This document shows positions 49,437 to 61,599 of a stretch of DNA of 64,000 nucleotides, piece after piece; the stretch's first letter is position 1; each line of letters starts with the position of its first letter. The notes below the pieces were generated by a model that was given only the letters and a program-made list of their open reading frames with translations, ran no database searches and had not been told where the DNA came from. The position numbers and the translations under genes were made by a program. Source of the DNA: Argopecten irradians (Eukaryota; Mollusca; Bivalvia; Pectinida; Pectinidae); the NCBI RefSeq assembly GCF_041381155.1, contig NC_091142.1:10349340-10413339 (forward strand), in the 5' to 3' direction.

Positions 49437-49800
49437 TTAGATGGATAAATGTATACTCTTTAACGTAAGGATGACACTGATGTTCTATTCGCCTGCTCAC
49501 TTTGACCAAGCAAAAAACACACAAATGAATGATAAAAAAACATGACTTCGTAGTAATGACGTCAAAATGTACACATTTTTTATAATGCACATGAAAATGA
49601 CATTAAGGGAGTACTTAATCCGGCGTAATAACATGTTATATTATAAACCTGTCGGTTTTTGTAATGATTATGCCTAGGTTTTCGTCTGTTGATCAGGTAC
49701 TCATTTTTTTAAATACTCGTTACCATAATGACTTACTCAGTTCGGCAAAATTACTTTCTTTACTCTATTGACATTTTTAGAGTTCGACATAATTAAATTG

Positions 49801-49920
49801 TTTATCAATGCATTTATTGCTATAATGATATATAATTAGAATAATGATAGTTTATCAATGAATTTATTGCTATAATGATATATAATTAGTGCATTTATTG
49901 TTAAAATGATATATAATCAG
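49801..49920. repeat. AT-rich imperfect tandem repeat
   Basis: tttatcaatgcatttattgc at 49801 and tttatcaatgaatttattgc at 49851 each continue tataatgatatataatta. A shorter third copy (gcatttattgttaaaatg) follows at 49891. Confidence 0.85.
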
Positions 49921-51367
49921 AGTTCCGCGTGACAATATTCGTATATCTAAAGGATGATCATCTCCCTAATGACGGATACTCAGTTCGGCATAACCAAGCT
50001 ATAAATGACATTCGTTATTATAATGACATACATTTGTAGGTTAAGAGTTCGGCACGATGATATGTGTACATAGTTAGGCATAATGGGCTTAACGGTAGTC
50101 GGGTTTTTTTATTTGAACTCTCGAATAGAGAAGGACTAATGGAAGCACCTTGGCGTCAGCGTCGGCGTCGGCATCAGTGTCGACATCAGCGTTGTAAGTT
50201 TTGGTGCAAGTTGCGAATTGATTGTTGTTATCCATAACAATTGACATTGATTTCGGTTTTATCGATTTTGGTAATGACAGGAATTTTAAGAGTGAATAAT
50301 TATAATTTTGAGAATTTCAATACTCTAAAAGGGCCAATTTGTACTTTACTTTTCCTTAACATTGATTTCCGCAACATATGTTGTTATGGATATGCAATCA
50401 TTTTATGGGTATTCATAGGAATTGTTTTTAACAAATCCAAGAGTCCCAGTTAGAAAAGTAAACTTGTTAAGCTTTTAGGTCTTATAGGCTGCCAGAGTCA
50501 AGTTTTGCTGTTTTCAAACAGCTCTTGTTTGATAATGACATATGATCTAAGTTTGCCTTAATGAGATTTACCTTACACATAATTAGTATGTAAATGATAT
50601 TCATTATTATAGTGACAATTTTCAAAGACTAGTGATACATGTACACGTAGCTTAAACTTTATAAATTCTTTTAACCTGTATGCTCTGCCATTAGACCCCA
50701 AAAGCGAAAGTAAAAATGACAGTTTTTATTCAATTGAAATTTTGAACTCGAAAGAAAATGTAACCATTGGATGCAACAGGTATATAGTATCATTATATAT
50801 AGGAGTAGGGAGAGGGTGACGTTATATAAAATGTAGTTCCGGTGCGAACGAATACACCGTGCACGTTTTGCTCACGTAATAGGGAACATCTGCCAACTAT
50901 ATCTTGGGACATTTTGGCGAACATTGTGACTTACCATTTATAATTACCTCGGCTGTCTCTGGTTAACGTTAGGGTGACTCAACACATAGCCAACATACTG
51001 TTTTAGCACAGGGACGCGAGAACTTGATGCCTCTAACTCAGGGACTTAGGAACTTCGTCGGACTGGTTACTATGGTGACTACTGTGGTGAGTTAAGTTCT
51101 AATTAAGCGATACGGGAGCTTGTTACAGTATCTCTCGTTATCGTCGGTCACAGGGACTTGTTACGGTTATAGAAACTTGAGGATTTCGATTATCTCTGGT
51201 TATCGTCGGTCACAGGGGATTGTTTCGTGTCCATGTGACTGTGTATATTATATGATGTTTTGTGATTTAATAATTTACATAGAGATGCGATCACATATTG
51301 CCCTATCACAGGAACTAATTAATTTATGACAGGAACTGTATGCACAATCAACTGTAATACACTGAAT
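49921..51367. other. Intergenic with a decayed GTCGGC repeat
   Basis: A GTC-(A/G)GC hexamer repeat at 50153-50191 begins a block running to about 50532 that ends in ctgttttcaaacagctcttg. The block resembles a dispersed bivalve repeat from memory, which I cannot confirm. Short frames (50241, 51120) are not recognised. Confidence 0.4.
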
Positions 51368-51444
51368 AATCCTCGATACTCAAGGGGTTACTGTCACTCA
51401 CGTTATGTCATGACAGTGATAATAACCTCTGGAGTTTCGAGGAT
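51368..51444. mobile_element. Palindromic MITE family 3, third copy
   Basis: Ends atcctcgatactcaaggggt and acctctggagtttcgaggat are inverted with a few mismatches. It matches the ends of 40246-40326 while the loop differs (tcatgtcatgaca type), as expected when only ends are conserved. Confidence 0.65.
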
Positions 51445-53199
51445 GACATTGTACTAGCATTTGACGATGGTCTATTTGACTGTTTTCTTTGAAATGAGGC
51501 TTCGGTCATTGTGCAAAGTTCCATAATCTGTCTGAGACATCAAAACTATTCATTCACCAGAGAGACGAAGGGAGTTAACTCTGATGTATGGGCACCCTAT
51601 ATTTTCTACGGAGTTGTCGTTCCTTGCACACTCGCAAAGACCCAATAGCAATTTGGTGCAAACCTCTCATAACGTATCTGATGTATGCAAGCATTTAGCA
51701 CGTGTGGTAGGGCTTTCGATTTAATTTGATTGTATCGACATCATGGAAACACAGAAGAATCGCGGATATGTCACCATGTGTTCATCTGGAACATAGAGAA
51801 AGTTTCATTGCAAAATGTGCATGTATGATTTTTGATGAGGACAAGAAATGTTTCATGTTTGATATGCGTTTCTCTCAAGGGTTTCGTTGTCTACAGAAAA
51901 ACGATCGTTTTTCAATAATAAATATTTTAGATATCTTTCTCAGAATTATAGAAACTCGATTTGAGACATAAACTGGAAGTGTGTGCATCCTATCTCTCAC
52001 GATCTCAACCAGTAACAAATGATGCAACAGATCGGCCATAGTTTTACTACTGTAGTCACGAATGTACATTGCGGGCGCGCCATTGCCGGGCAGACGACCT
52101 TCGAACCGAGGTAAATAAAACAAGATGGAACCCAGACCATTTTACAGTTTAGAAATTTTGAATGCTGTACGTAATAGCAGAGCGATTTAACACGGCACGT
52201 GCATCAAACCGCAAGCGTTTGTTATTGTTTGTAGACACTTGGTGTGTTGGAACGTCTCCAAATCGTCCCACTAGGAACATATAGAAACTATGGCTGACAT
52301 CATACCGACGGTTTTGTATCAGTTATGTTTGTATCAATGTAAACACCTGATCCACACGACCGGGTGATCTGTACAAGCATGCCTGCGACATGCATGCAGT
52401 GTTTTATGTCTGTATATTATGCCGTGAACAGGTAGAGGAGGTCTTGTCAACATTCCGCGAATTTCCCCGCGTTCTAGAGAGCGCGTGCTCGCTCAGCTCG
52501 CTATGAGAGACTGGAAGACATTATATATTTTTCGTTAAACCACTTGACGGGTTAATATGGTTCTTTGAAGATGCCGAATGGCGATTGGACGACATGTCAC
52601 GTGATGTAATTCTGGTAACGTCTTCTTTCATTTACTGTTATTTCATTTTTAGTTTTGATAAATTAACGACTGATTAATGCATGTGTATCCATCACGAAAG
52701 CTTCAACTTCCGTTACATGCGTAGTAGAAACACATTTGTATCTTAAACGTCAGCAAGCGACCCCGTGGTCGGAACATACTCTCATAACGCCCATGCGCAG
52801 AACGAACTTCGTACACGGATCTGTTTTGATTTTAATTGTGAATTTATAAATTAGATGATGTGAAGCTTGATCCTCTACAGAAATATTTTAAAATCCAAAC
52901 AATTTAATCAAAATTAGAGTTGCGATACGCTCCAATACAAGATCTATCAACTCTCCGTTCGGGGTCTCCTCAGCATGACCCCTGGCCTAGTATCGGAAAA
53001 TCTCGGGATACACTATTAACCGTTCATACTTCCGAGAGAATCAAATTACCACGTCGAAGATTTCGTAGGCGACAACGATGATTGGCTAACCATAGTGGTC
53101 ATACTGAGTTGACCCTATAGGTCAACCTATAGCTATTTTGTTATGTCTATTAACAGGAGTAATTCTACGAGAATGATGTCAAAAGTTACAAACATTAGA
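51445..53199. other. Intergenic, nothing recognised
   Basis: Two overlapping frames of about 80 codons on opposite strands (51726-52123) have no domain. GC-richer patches near 52070 and 52460-52500 (gcgcgcc, gcgcgtgctcgctc) could be promoter-like but lack further support. Confidence 0.45.
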
Positions 53200-54475
53200 T
53201 TTTTAGGTCACCTGAGACGAAGTCTCAAGTGACCTAATCTAATCGCATTTTGACCGTCGTCGTGCGTCGTGCGTCGTCCGTCGTATGTCCGTAAACAATT
53301 TACATTTTCGTCTTCTTCTCTAAAACTGCTGAAGCAATTTCAATGAAATTTTGCACAAACCTTCTAAGGCATAAGGCCAATCAAAATTGTGAATTATATG
53401 GTCCCCACCCCCAGGGGGCTGTGGGAGGGGCCAAAAGGTAAAATTGAGTAAAATTTCAAAATCTTCTTCTCTACTCACAGATGTGGTAGAATCAAATACT
53501 CTTCATAGATAGAAAGGTATTACAGTCCTTTACAAAAATTGTGAATTATATGACCCTGGGGTCTCTAGTTTTCCCCCTGGGGAGGGGTTTAAGTTTACTA
53601 TAGTTTTATATAGGGAAAACACATTTTTTGCACATTATTTGGTCATTTGTAATAGGAAATGAGTCAAATGTTGTCAGAATTATCAGTAGAGATGGCCATT
53701 TAATCCTATTAACAAATTTTTCTATGACTGACCCCCAGGGGCCTTAGGGGCGGGGTCAAAAGGGGTCAAATAGGCTAAAAACTTCAAAAAATCTTCCTTT
53801 GAAATTCTGGAAATGGTAGAATCAAATACTTTTCATAAATAGAAAGGTTTTAAGTTCCTTTACAAAAATTGTGAATTATATATATGACCCTGGGGTCTCA
53901 CGTTCCCCCCCTGGTGATGGGGGTCAAGTTTACTATAGTTTATATAGGGAAAACACATTTATGAGTCATGTTTTGCTCAATTTTCATTGGAAACGAGTCA
54001 AACTTGGTTAGAATTATTAGCCTGAGATAGCATTTTAATATGATATCCATATTGGTCCAGGCCGACCCCCTAGGGGCAGAGGGGCGGTGCCAAAAAAGGT
54101 CAAATAGGCTAAAACTTCATAAATATTCTTTTAAAATTCTGGAAATGGTATAATCAAATACACTTTATAGATGAAAAGGTCTTAAAGTTTGTTTATAAAA
54201 ATTGTAAATTATATGACCCTGGGGTGTCCCTGTTTCCCCTTGGGGAGGGGGTCAAGTTTACTATAGTTTATATAGGAAAAACACATTAATGAGCATTTTT
54301 TGCTCAATTTTCATAGGAAATGAGTCAAACTTGGTTAGAATTATCAGCCTGAGATAGCATTTTAATATCATATCCACATTGGTCCTGGCCGACCCCCTGG
54401 GGACAGAGGGGCGGGGCAAAAAAAGGGTCAAATAGGCTAAAACTTCAAAAATCTTCTAAGAGATTCCTGCAACTG
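53200..54475. repeat. Complex dispersed repeat with internal 330-bp units
   Basis: Begins with a palindromic head (aggtcacctgagacg, then cgtctcaagtgacct in type) and a gtcgtgcgtcgtgcgtcgtc tract. Three units of about 330 bp follow (starts near 53461, 53791, 54123; a fourth begins at 54451). Shared blocks include tggtagaatcaaatact, aattgtgaattatatgaccc, tggggtct, caagtttactatag and ggtcaaataggctaaaa. Non-coding. The head resembles a family I remember as common in bivalves. The right end is unclear. Confidence 0.85.
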
Positions 54476-54868
54476 TCCCACATACTGACCGATATCTACT
54501 GCCGGATAAAACTTGTTGCTTTATCCGTCAATACAAAATGCTTTATCCGTCCATACAATAACGTGAAATTCATCTGACGGAACCCTCTATACCCTGAACT
54601 TTAAAACCCCTACGTTGAATGACGTACCCACAAGTGACGTCACAATCACCGTCTTTTTCTTGGCTCATAGCGAGGCACGGAAAGTCGAGATGACTCGGCA
54701 AAGCCTCGTCATCTCGGCTTCCCTAAGTCTCGCGCCAAAATAAACCTTGTATTGTAAGACACTGATCATGTATTTTCTATATATGTACGCTAATTAATAA
54801 TGAAATGCAACATATGAACAAAATATCGGTTTTTTTTTTAAATTTTTACATTTTCACAATATCCTGTG
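54476..54868. other. Spacer between repeat and SINE
   Basis: No gene. A short direct repeat (tgctttatccgtc at about 54510-54555) is the only structure seen. Confidence 0.45.
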
Positions 54869-54880
54869 TCACCTACAAGT

Positions 54881-55101
54881 GGGGCCGCGGTGGCCGAGTG
54901 GTTAAGATGTACCGACATATTACCACATGCCCTCCACCTCTGGGTCGCGAGTTCGAATCCCATGTGGGGCAGTTGCCAGGTACTTGCCGCTGGTCGGTGG
55001 TTTTTCTCCGGGTACTCCGGCTTTCCTCCACCAACAAACCTGGCACGTCCTTAAATGACCCTGGCTGTTAATAGGACGTTAAACTAATCAAACCAACCAA
55101 A
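54881..55101 (+). mobile_element. Full-length tRNA-derived SINE with a 12-bp target-site duplication
   Basis: The head is tRNA-like: A box TGGCCGAGTGGTTAAGATG at about 54891 and B box GTTCGAATCC at 54951-54960, an RNA polymerase III promoter probably from a leucine- or serine-type tRNA. The body holds ggtggtttttctccgggtac and ctccggctttcctccacc; the tail is a (CCAA)n-like end after aataggacgttaaac. tcacctacaagt flanks both ends exactly (54869-54880 and 55102-55113), so this is a complete and fairly recent insertion by target-primed reverse transcription. It depends on a LINE for movement. Confidence 0.93.
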
Positions 55102-55113
55102 TCACCTACAAGT

Positions 55114-55939
55114 CAATGTCACGAAAAACATATCCGAGGAAAAATTAAATGCGATAGGGATTAATATCATTGTGTAATTAACTCCTGTGATGTTGTGCTT
55201 GGCATGTATAGGGTGCCTTGTATATACAATTAACATCCACGGACAAACAGTTTATCTATGTGATGTAAACAAAGCAATGAATCTGCTCTACCCTAACCTG
55301 TAATTAACGAGTGCGTTCTCGCGACGTCTTTGTTTGGTTTTGATTACCCAGCTATGTCTCTAGCTTGCCACCTCGTACACTGACAGAGAGGTAGAGTACT
55401 TTGTGTCATTTTACTGTCTTTATCCTCTCGTGACTCTCTCTGTACCTCTACACTCTCCCCTCCCCCCTGCCTTCCCTCCGTCAGTGCTACTCCACAACTC
55501 GGTGTATACATACATGTACCTGCTAACGCTCAAACGACTAATTTCATATAACATTATCAACACGCATGCACGTACATTACATATGCAGAGTCGAGTATCT
55601 TTGGCTTGTGTCAGTATATCTCTGTTTACTATCAGTTGTATGTGACAGTTACATGCTGGCCTGTTAATACAGGCATGTCGCCCCGTCTTGCCCTTTGGCC
55701 AGAGAAAGGCATGGACAGTTAGGGTCGAGGTAGGCACGTGCAGTAGGGAAGTTTGTGGAGACTTTTTTGTACTGAGCCAACATGTATCATCTAGGATTCC
55801 CGGTGAGTACATGTTTTAAAATAAATGTATTTACTTCTGGAGAATATTATGGAGTTTCTGTCCATGGTTACTTCTGGTCATGAAAGTGTCTAATTTTAGA
55901 CCACCCAAATTCTATGTAAATCAAACACAAGGGTTCCGG
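55114..55939. other. Intergenic, possible 5' gene end at its right side
   Basis: A pyrimidine-rich stretch at 55420-55490 is followed, at 55782, by ATGTATCATCTAGGATTCCC and a GTGAGT donor at 55803 in phase 0 (MYHLGFP). This could be a very short first coding exon with the following array in its intron; evidence is weak. The overlapping 130-codon - strand frame (55420-55812) is not recognised. Confidence 0.3.
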
Positions 55940-56520
55940 TAGAATGTTTAACTGGGACAAAATGTATTTGTATACTGAGTCTGCAACTACTTCCGGGAGA
56001 ATACTAAGAATATATTAAATGTGTGCAGTTACAAAGCATTTCCGGTGGAATGCTTGTGTTAGTTTGCAGCTACTTCCGGTAGGATGTGTAAATGGAGGAT
56101 GAAGGTAGTTCTTTTGATTGATTTTGCAGCTACAATGAATTTTCGGTAGGATGCTTGTGGTTAGATGATAGCTACTTCCGGTAAGATTTGTATACTGAGT
56201 TTCACTTCATGTACAATGTGTAAAAACTAATTTAGAGATACTTCCGGTTGGATGTGTACAATGGTTACTAGCTGCGATTTTGTAGCTATAAAGAATTTTC
56301 GTTTTATTCGTTCTAACTGGCCACCAGTGGTGTTACAACCATTTCCGATATACTGTGTTCATATATTTGACAGATAGTACAGAGGAATGGGTGGATTTGC
56401 ATTTTTATTGAGTTTAGACTTTTATTTGGTATAACTGGTTAAACTATTATTAAGATATGTATAAGCTATATGTATAGTTATCGTTCCAAGCACAATGTGG
56501 TTGTCTTTTTAGTAGCTTTG
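55940..56520. repeat. Diverged outer part of the acttccggt array
   Basis: Repeated gctacttccggtaggatg-type phrases at wide, irregular spacing (for example near 55985, 56069, 56173, 56239) look like an older, decayed version of the regular array that follows. Confidence 0.65.
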
Positions 56521-57567
56521 TTGGATTGAGATAACAGCTAATTCATGTAGAATTGGTGGTTTGAGATAACAGCTACTTCCGGTAGAATTGGTGGTTTGAG
56601 ATAACAGCTACTTCTGTTAGGAATGGTATATTGAGATAACAGCTACTTCTGTATATATAGAGATAACAGCTACTTCCGATAGGAATGGTATATTGAGATG
56701 ACAGCTACTTCCGGAAGGATTGGTATATTGAGATGACAGCTACTTCCGGAAGGATTGGTATATTGAGATGACAGCTACTTCCGGAAGGATTGGTATATTG
56801 AGATGACAGCTACTTTCGGAAGTATAGGTATATGGAGATGACAACTACTTCCGGAATGATTTGTATATTGAGATGACAGCTACTTCCGTTTGGATTGGTA
56901 TATTGAGACAACAGCTACTTCCGTTAGGATTGGTATATTGAGGCAACAGCTAATTCCGGTAGGATTGGTATATTGAAACGATAGCTACTTTAGGTGGAAT
57001 TGGTACATTGAGTAACAGCTACTTCCGGTAGAATTTGTATATTGAGATTACAGCTTCTTCCGGTAGAATTGGTTAATATAGATGACAGCTCCTTTCGGAA
57101 GGATTCGTATATTGAGATGACAACTACTTCCGGTAGAATTGGTTTATTGAAACGACAGCTACTTTCCGTGGAACTGGTATATTGAGATGACAGCAACTTC
57201 CGGTAGGATTGCTATTTTGAGACGACAGCAACTTCCGGTAGGATTGGTAAATTGAGATGACAGCTACTTCCGGTAGAATTGTTTAATTGAGATGACAGCT
57301 ACTTTTGGTAGAATTGGTATATTGAGATGACAACTACTTCCGGTAGGATTGGTATATAGGGATGACAGCTACTTCCGGTAGAATTGGTTAATTAAGATGA
57401 CAGCTCCTTCCGGAAGGATTCGTATTTTGAGATGACAGCAACTTCCGGTAGAATTGGTTTATTGAGATGACAGCTACTTCCGGAAGGATTGGTATATTGA
57501 GATGACAGCTATTTCCGGTAGGATTGGTATATTGAGATGACAGCTGCTTCCGGTAGTATTGGTATTT
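56521..57567. repeat. 35-bp minisatellite, about 30 copies, carrying ETS-type sites
   Basis: The unit is ttgagatgacagctacttcc then ggtaggattggtata. Most units contain ACTTCCGGT or ACTTCCGGA, whose complement (ACCGGAAGT, TCCGGAAGT) is the classic ETS-factor site. Variation is mostly single-base (ggaagg, ggtaga, agataac for agatgac). No coding capacity. Confidence 0.95.
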
Positions 57568-57897
57568 ATTACTATTACTACTAATCCAGTAGGGTTTTAA
57601 TTTTTATTACAACTAATGCACAAAGAATATAGAGTTTCTGTCTGGTTCCAGTGATCTATTTATTTATTTATCAAATGACAAACAATCAATATTGAGCTCC
57701 AAAAATGTTTTATAGGATGTTTTATATAACGGTTGATTAAGTCACGCCGTGTAATTTTATATGTACATTAGCACGTCATTACAGTATAATTGGAGGGATT
57801 CCTACATGGCATTTATGCCTAATTTTATAGAATTGTAACAATATTGTAAATTTCAGTATTAGACGTAGTATATAGACAGATCGGTAGGGAAAGTGGT

Positions 57898-58636
57898 GTC
57901 TCCTTATTAGTCTACCTCGGATGACCCTTGCTATTAGTGTTTCCATATAACCATGACTATTGGCCCACTGATAATCACCCTGGCTATTGGCGTCTCATCG
58001 ACAAACAACGATATATGACCCTGACTATTGCCTTTTTGTGTTTCCTTGACAACCATCTTCCTAAGACCCAAGATATTAGTGTCTGCTTGACAACCATCGT
58101 CGATATGACCCTGGCTATATAAGTGTTTCTTTGACAACCATCCTTCGTATGACTCTGACTAATGGTGTCTCCTTGATAACCATCCTCGAATTACCTGACT
58201 ATTAGTGTTTCCTTACAACCATCCTCTTAATGCACCCTGACTATTGGTGTCTCCTTGACAACCATCCTCGTATGACCCTGACTGTTGGTGTCTCCTTGAC
58301 AACCACCTCATTACCCCTCCCTGTATTACCTGCCCTACCATGTTTCTTGACAACCACCCTATGACCCTGACTATTGGTGTTCCTTGACAACCATCCTCGT
58401 ATGACCCTGACTATTGGTGTTTCCTTGACAACCATCCTCGTATGACCGACTATTGTGTTTCTTGACAACCATCCTCGTTGACCTGACTATTGGTGTTTCT
58501 TGACAACCATCTCGTAGACATATTGTGTTTCCTTGACAACCATCCTCGTATGACTATTGTGTTTCCTTGACAACATCTCTACTATTGGTGTTTCCTTGAC
58601 AACCATCCCGTATGACCTGGCTATTGGTGTCTCCAT
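57898..58636. repeat. 41-bp minisatellite, about 17 copies
   Basis: Unit tatgaccctgactattggtg then tttccttgacaaccatcctcg. Left units are diverged; right units (58430-58600) are shortened by many one- to three-base losses (for example tatgaccgactattgtg), a pattern that may be consensus error rather than real. Confidence 0.93.
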
Positions 58637-58964
58637 ATGTGTCTGTTAATTTCCATTGCCACACACCCCTACAGGAGTGCGTTAGAGTTATACCTAAACC
58701 AACTTTTTCCTGATGTCTCTCATGACAAGCCTTGAGTAGAATATTCGCCAATGTGAGCAAGAGTTTTGCCATGTTCATTTGTCGTACATATTACAAAAGT
58801 TGTAGTTTCTACTCAGCTTAGCAATCAGCATAAAGGGAATGGGACGACTGGTTTTTCCGTTGTCAGTATAATGTGACCGTTTGGGGTGTGCCTTTCGGTG
58901 TTTTTTCAATGTCTTTGGGAATATGCTTCATTGAGATGTTCCCTTACCAATTGACATGATATAA
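58637..58964. other. Intergenic, nothing recognised
   Basis: No coding signal or repeat seen between the 41-bp array and the next MITE. Confidence 0.5.
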
Positions 58965-59066
58965 CCACAGGGCGTTTGGTTCTATAGACATTTTTCTCTA
59001 TATATGTATGTGACATAGTATTACTTATATAGATAGAAAAATGTCTATAGAGCCAAACGTCTATGA
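58965..59066. mobile_element. Palindromic MITE family 2, copy outside the duplication
   Basis: ccacagggcgtttggttcta and tagagccaaacgtctatg with tatagacattttt and aaaaatgtctata form the same foldback as 40046-40155. The loop is diverged, so it is an independent insertion. Confidence 0.75.
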
Positions 59067-59959
59067 TATATCCCTGGCTGTTGGTGTCTCCTTGCAACCC
59101 ATCAATATGCCGATAAGGCCCTTGCAAAGTCTCTAACTGTCAATTTGTATCCATATGTCCAAAATATTTCCAAAGTCTCGTTTTCATATGACCTTACTTT
59201 TATCAGGACTCTTTGGCATGAACTTAGTATGATTTTGCAATGGTGTGAAAATATTTAACCTTAACTACTTTATTACTTCTACCGTGTTCAAATGTTTACC
59301 TACATACTCATACAACATTGAAGATAAAAAACACATTTACAATAACAAAAAATGATTGGCATGCTCAATCGTTAGAAAAAAACATGCAACAATGTAATGG
59401 ATACGACATTAAAACATTAGTTTATCGCACACCTCAGCTTCAGTGTTATTGCGGCTATTTTGAGCCTCGTAAATGAGGCAGGATCGTAGAACAAACTCGA
59501 ATATTACTCGCACAAGTAGATCATAAACGGTGATCGAATCTGTTCGTTTTCTATGCAGTTGATAGCAGCAGAATCGCTGGGTTATAATGATAAATTACTG
59601 AATCAATTAGAACAAATTAATCATCGATGTTATACATCTGTCTGTGAACATTTTACGGTGTATTTACAATTCTCTGACGAATTCGCACCAAGTCTGAGCG
59701 GATATATGTACACTCTGCGACCTTTTTTATGATTTGTCTGAGTTATCGAGTACAGCAACATTCATCACCCGATAGAAAATGTTATTGTTCCAAAATACAA
59801 CACAGTTATCATCTCAGCTTGCCAACTTGTCAATTGTTAAAACATAAACGTTGTATTGGTTGGTCACATACCAACTGTCAGATACGATGAAAAATTCTTA
59901 AGAAGGATGCCATGTCGTGTAATGTTTTCCAGAATTCCTAGAGGCGGAACAGTGAAATG
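59067..59959. other. Intergenic, nothing recognised
   Basis: AT-rich DNA without a supported gene or repeat. Confidence 0.5.
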
Positions 59960-60152
59960 ATCAGGTGGTGTTATGGTTTAGCCATTCGCCTTTCACCTAG
60001 GCCTAGCCGGTTGGGGTTCGATCCCCGACAAGGACGTGAAAGATCTGTCGTCACCTACCCGATCACGTGGGTTTTCTCAGGGCATTCCTGTTTCCTCCCA
60101 GTCTAAAACCCATCGCGCGCTTTCATCCGGGCCATCGGAAGTGATGAAAATG
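59960..60152 (+). mobile_element. tRNA-derived SINE, second type
   Basis: Head ggtggtgttatggtttagcc (A-box-like) and GGTTCGATCCC at 60015-60025 (B box) are spaced as in a tRNA. The body (gtgggttttctcagggca, ctgtttcctccca) is similar in layout to the SINE at 54881, but the head differs, so it is a separate subfamily. The 3' limit is approximate and no target duplication was found. Confidence 0.7.
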
Positions 60153-60353
60153 AAAATAATGTATACTTACATAGAGAACGTGCAAATCAGATTTTTCGAG
60201 TTATATTTACAAATATCTGGGAGGGGGGTTCTTAATTATAAAAGTGTTGTTTGTTTGTCTTGTAGTTCTTCGGAAATACAAATGTCAGTCCCACACATCA
60301 AAATATAGACTTAAACATTTGTGACCATAACGGTTCCATTTTATCTATTTTGC
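60153..60353. other. Short spacer between SINE and MITE
   Basis: Nothing recognised apart from the possible decayed SINE tail. Confidence 0.4.
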
Positions 60354-60717
60354 TTAAAGATGCTCCACCGCCGACAAAGCATAAATGATATTCATTAGTT
60401 GAAAAATAATTGGTGTTTGATCATGTATATATATGTCTAATTAACACAAAAAATAATATAAAATGCTTTATTTCGCCTTTGATGCATGCGCAATCAGTAC
60501 TTTCTTCCATATAGGATATAGTGACACGGAATTTTTTCGGGATGCAATTAATTATTTTTCATATTTTTAACTTGAAGTAAAATTAGAAGCTCAAACTTTT
60601 CAATGATGGTAATGGTGTAAAGTAAGTAACTTTTGTAACTGAAGAAAAATATTTAATCGTCTGTTCCTGTTTTTATTAGTGAAAAAATACCATTTGTCAG
60701 CGGTGGAGCATCTTTAA
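60354..60717 (+). mobile_element. MITE, TTAA family, intact copy (364 bp with TTAA ends)
   Basis: TTAA-AGATGCTCCACCGCCGACA at the left and GTCAGCGGTGGAGCATCT-TTAA at the right. Interior same as 30749-31110, in the same orientation, with few differences. Confidence 0.92.
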
Positions 60718-61599
60718 GCAATAAAAGTAACCTGTGTTAGACAACATTTAAATTATTGACTTTGGCATTGTTATAAATAGATATATTATACATGCTTTGT
60801 ACCTAAAAGCCAAAGGTCTTTTGTTTAATAAAAAATTCATCGAGTTGTCAAGGTTTGTCATGATGTGAATTGTGTTTGCTAAAGCTATATACGGCGTACA
60901 TTACAATACATGTATAGAGGGACATTGGATCACGTGATAAAACATCTTACACTTTCTGTTTCATTTAGCAGTTATTATTTGTCGTAAAACAAATCGTACA
61001 TTGGTACGTGTGTCCTCGTTGTCCATTCATTAAAGACGACGAAACATCGACTCCCTGCTGAAACTCGTCAGACATGTTTATGTTACGATAAAAAAAATAT
61101 CAGCTAGTACTTAGTACACGTGAACAGGTGTCATTGTCCAGTACCCACGGGATTTCCACGCGCGCGTAGGTATGGGTGGGAGTAGTGTTAATTAGAGGTA
61201 TTATAATCGTTGTCCGGAACAGACTGCAAGGGGAGGTCAAAAAAGTCTTTTCCACAACCAGTCCCTAAATGATCAAACAGACAGGTCAGCGGGGATCCTA
61301 TTGTCGAGTTCCAATTGTTACCTACATTCAAACAAGCTCCCTGTAAGCAGTTTTCTCCCTCTATATGTCCAGCTAGGTATTTCAGGGGTCTTTAGGTGGA
61401 ATTCGGAGGTCGGAGAGTCCGCGTGCGTGACTAACACTGCGGTATATCGTAATCTGTGTTCAACATCTCCAACATAGTAACGACATTTTTACCGTTCGGG
61501 TGATATTAATCTTCCCGTTACTTGGCACTTTGTGGAATATCTGCTCTGTATAAGACTGAGTTGTCTGGTGATGCGCCTTACACTTGTACATAGCTGAAC
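60718..61599. other. Intergenic, possible promoter region at the right
   Basis: No gene. The right side (61130-61590) is less AT-rich and lies before a candidate short first exon. Confidence 0.4.

Noticed and set aside
50101..50532. Helitron-like end because of ctgttttcaaacagctcttg
   Set aside because: A hairpin is present, but no 5' TC end or terminal CTRR could be defined.
54885..54970. Functional tRNA gene
   Set aside because: A and B boxes are good, but it continues into a SINE body, and target-site duplications flank the entire 221 bp.
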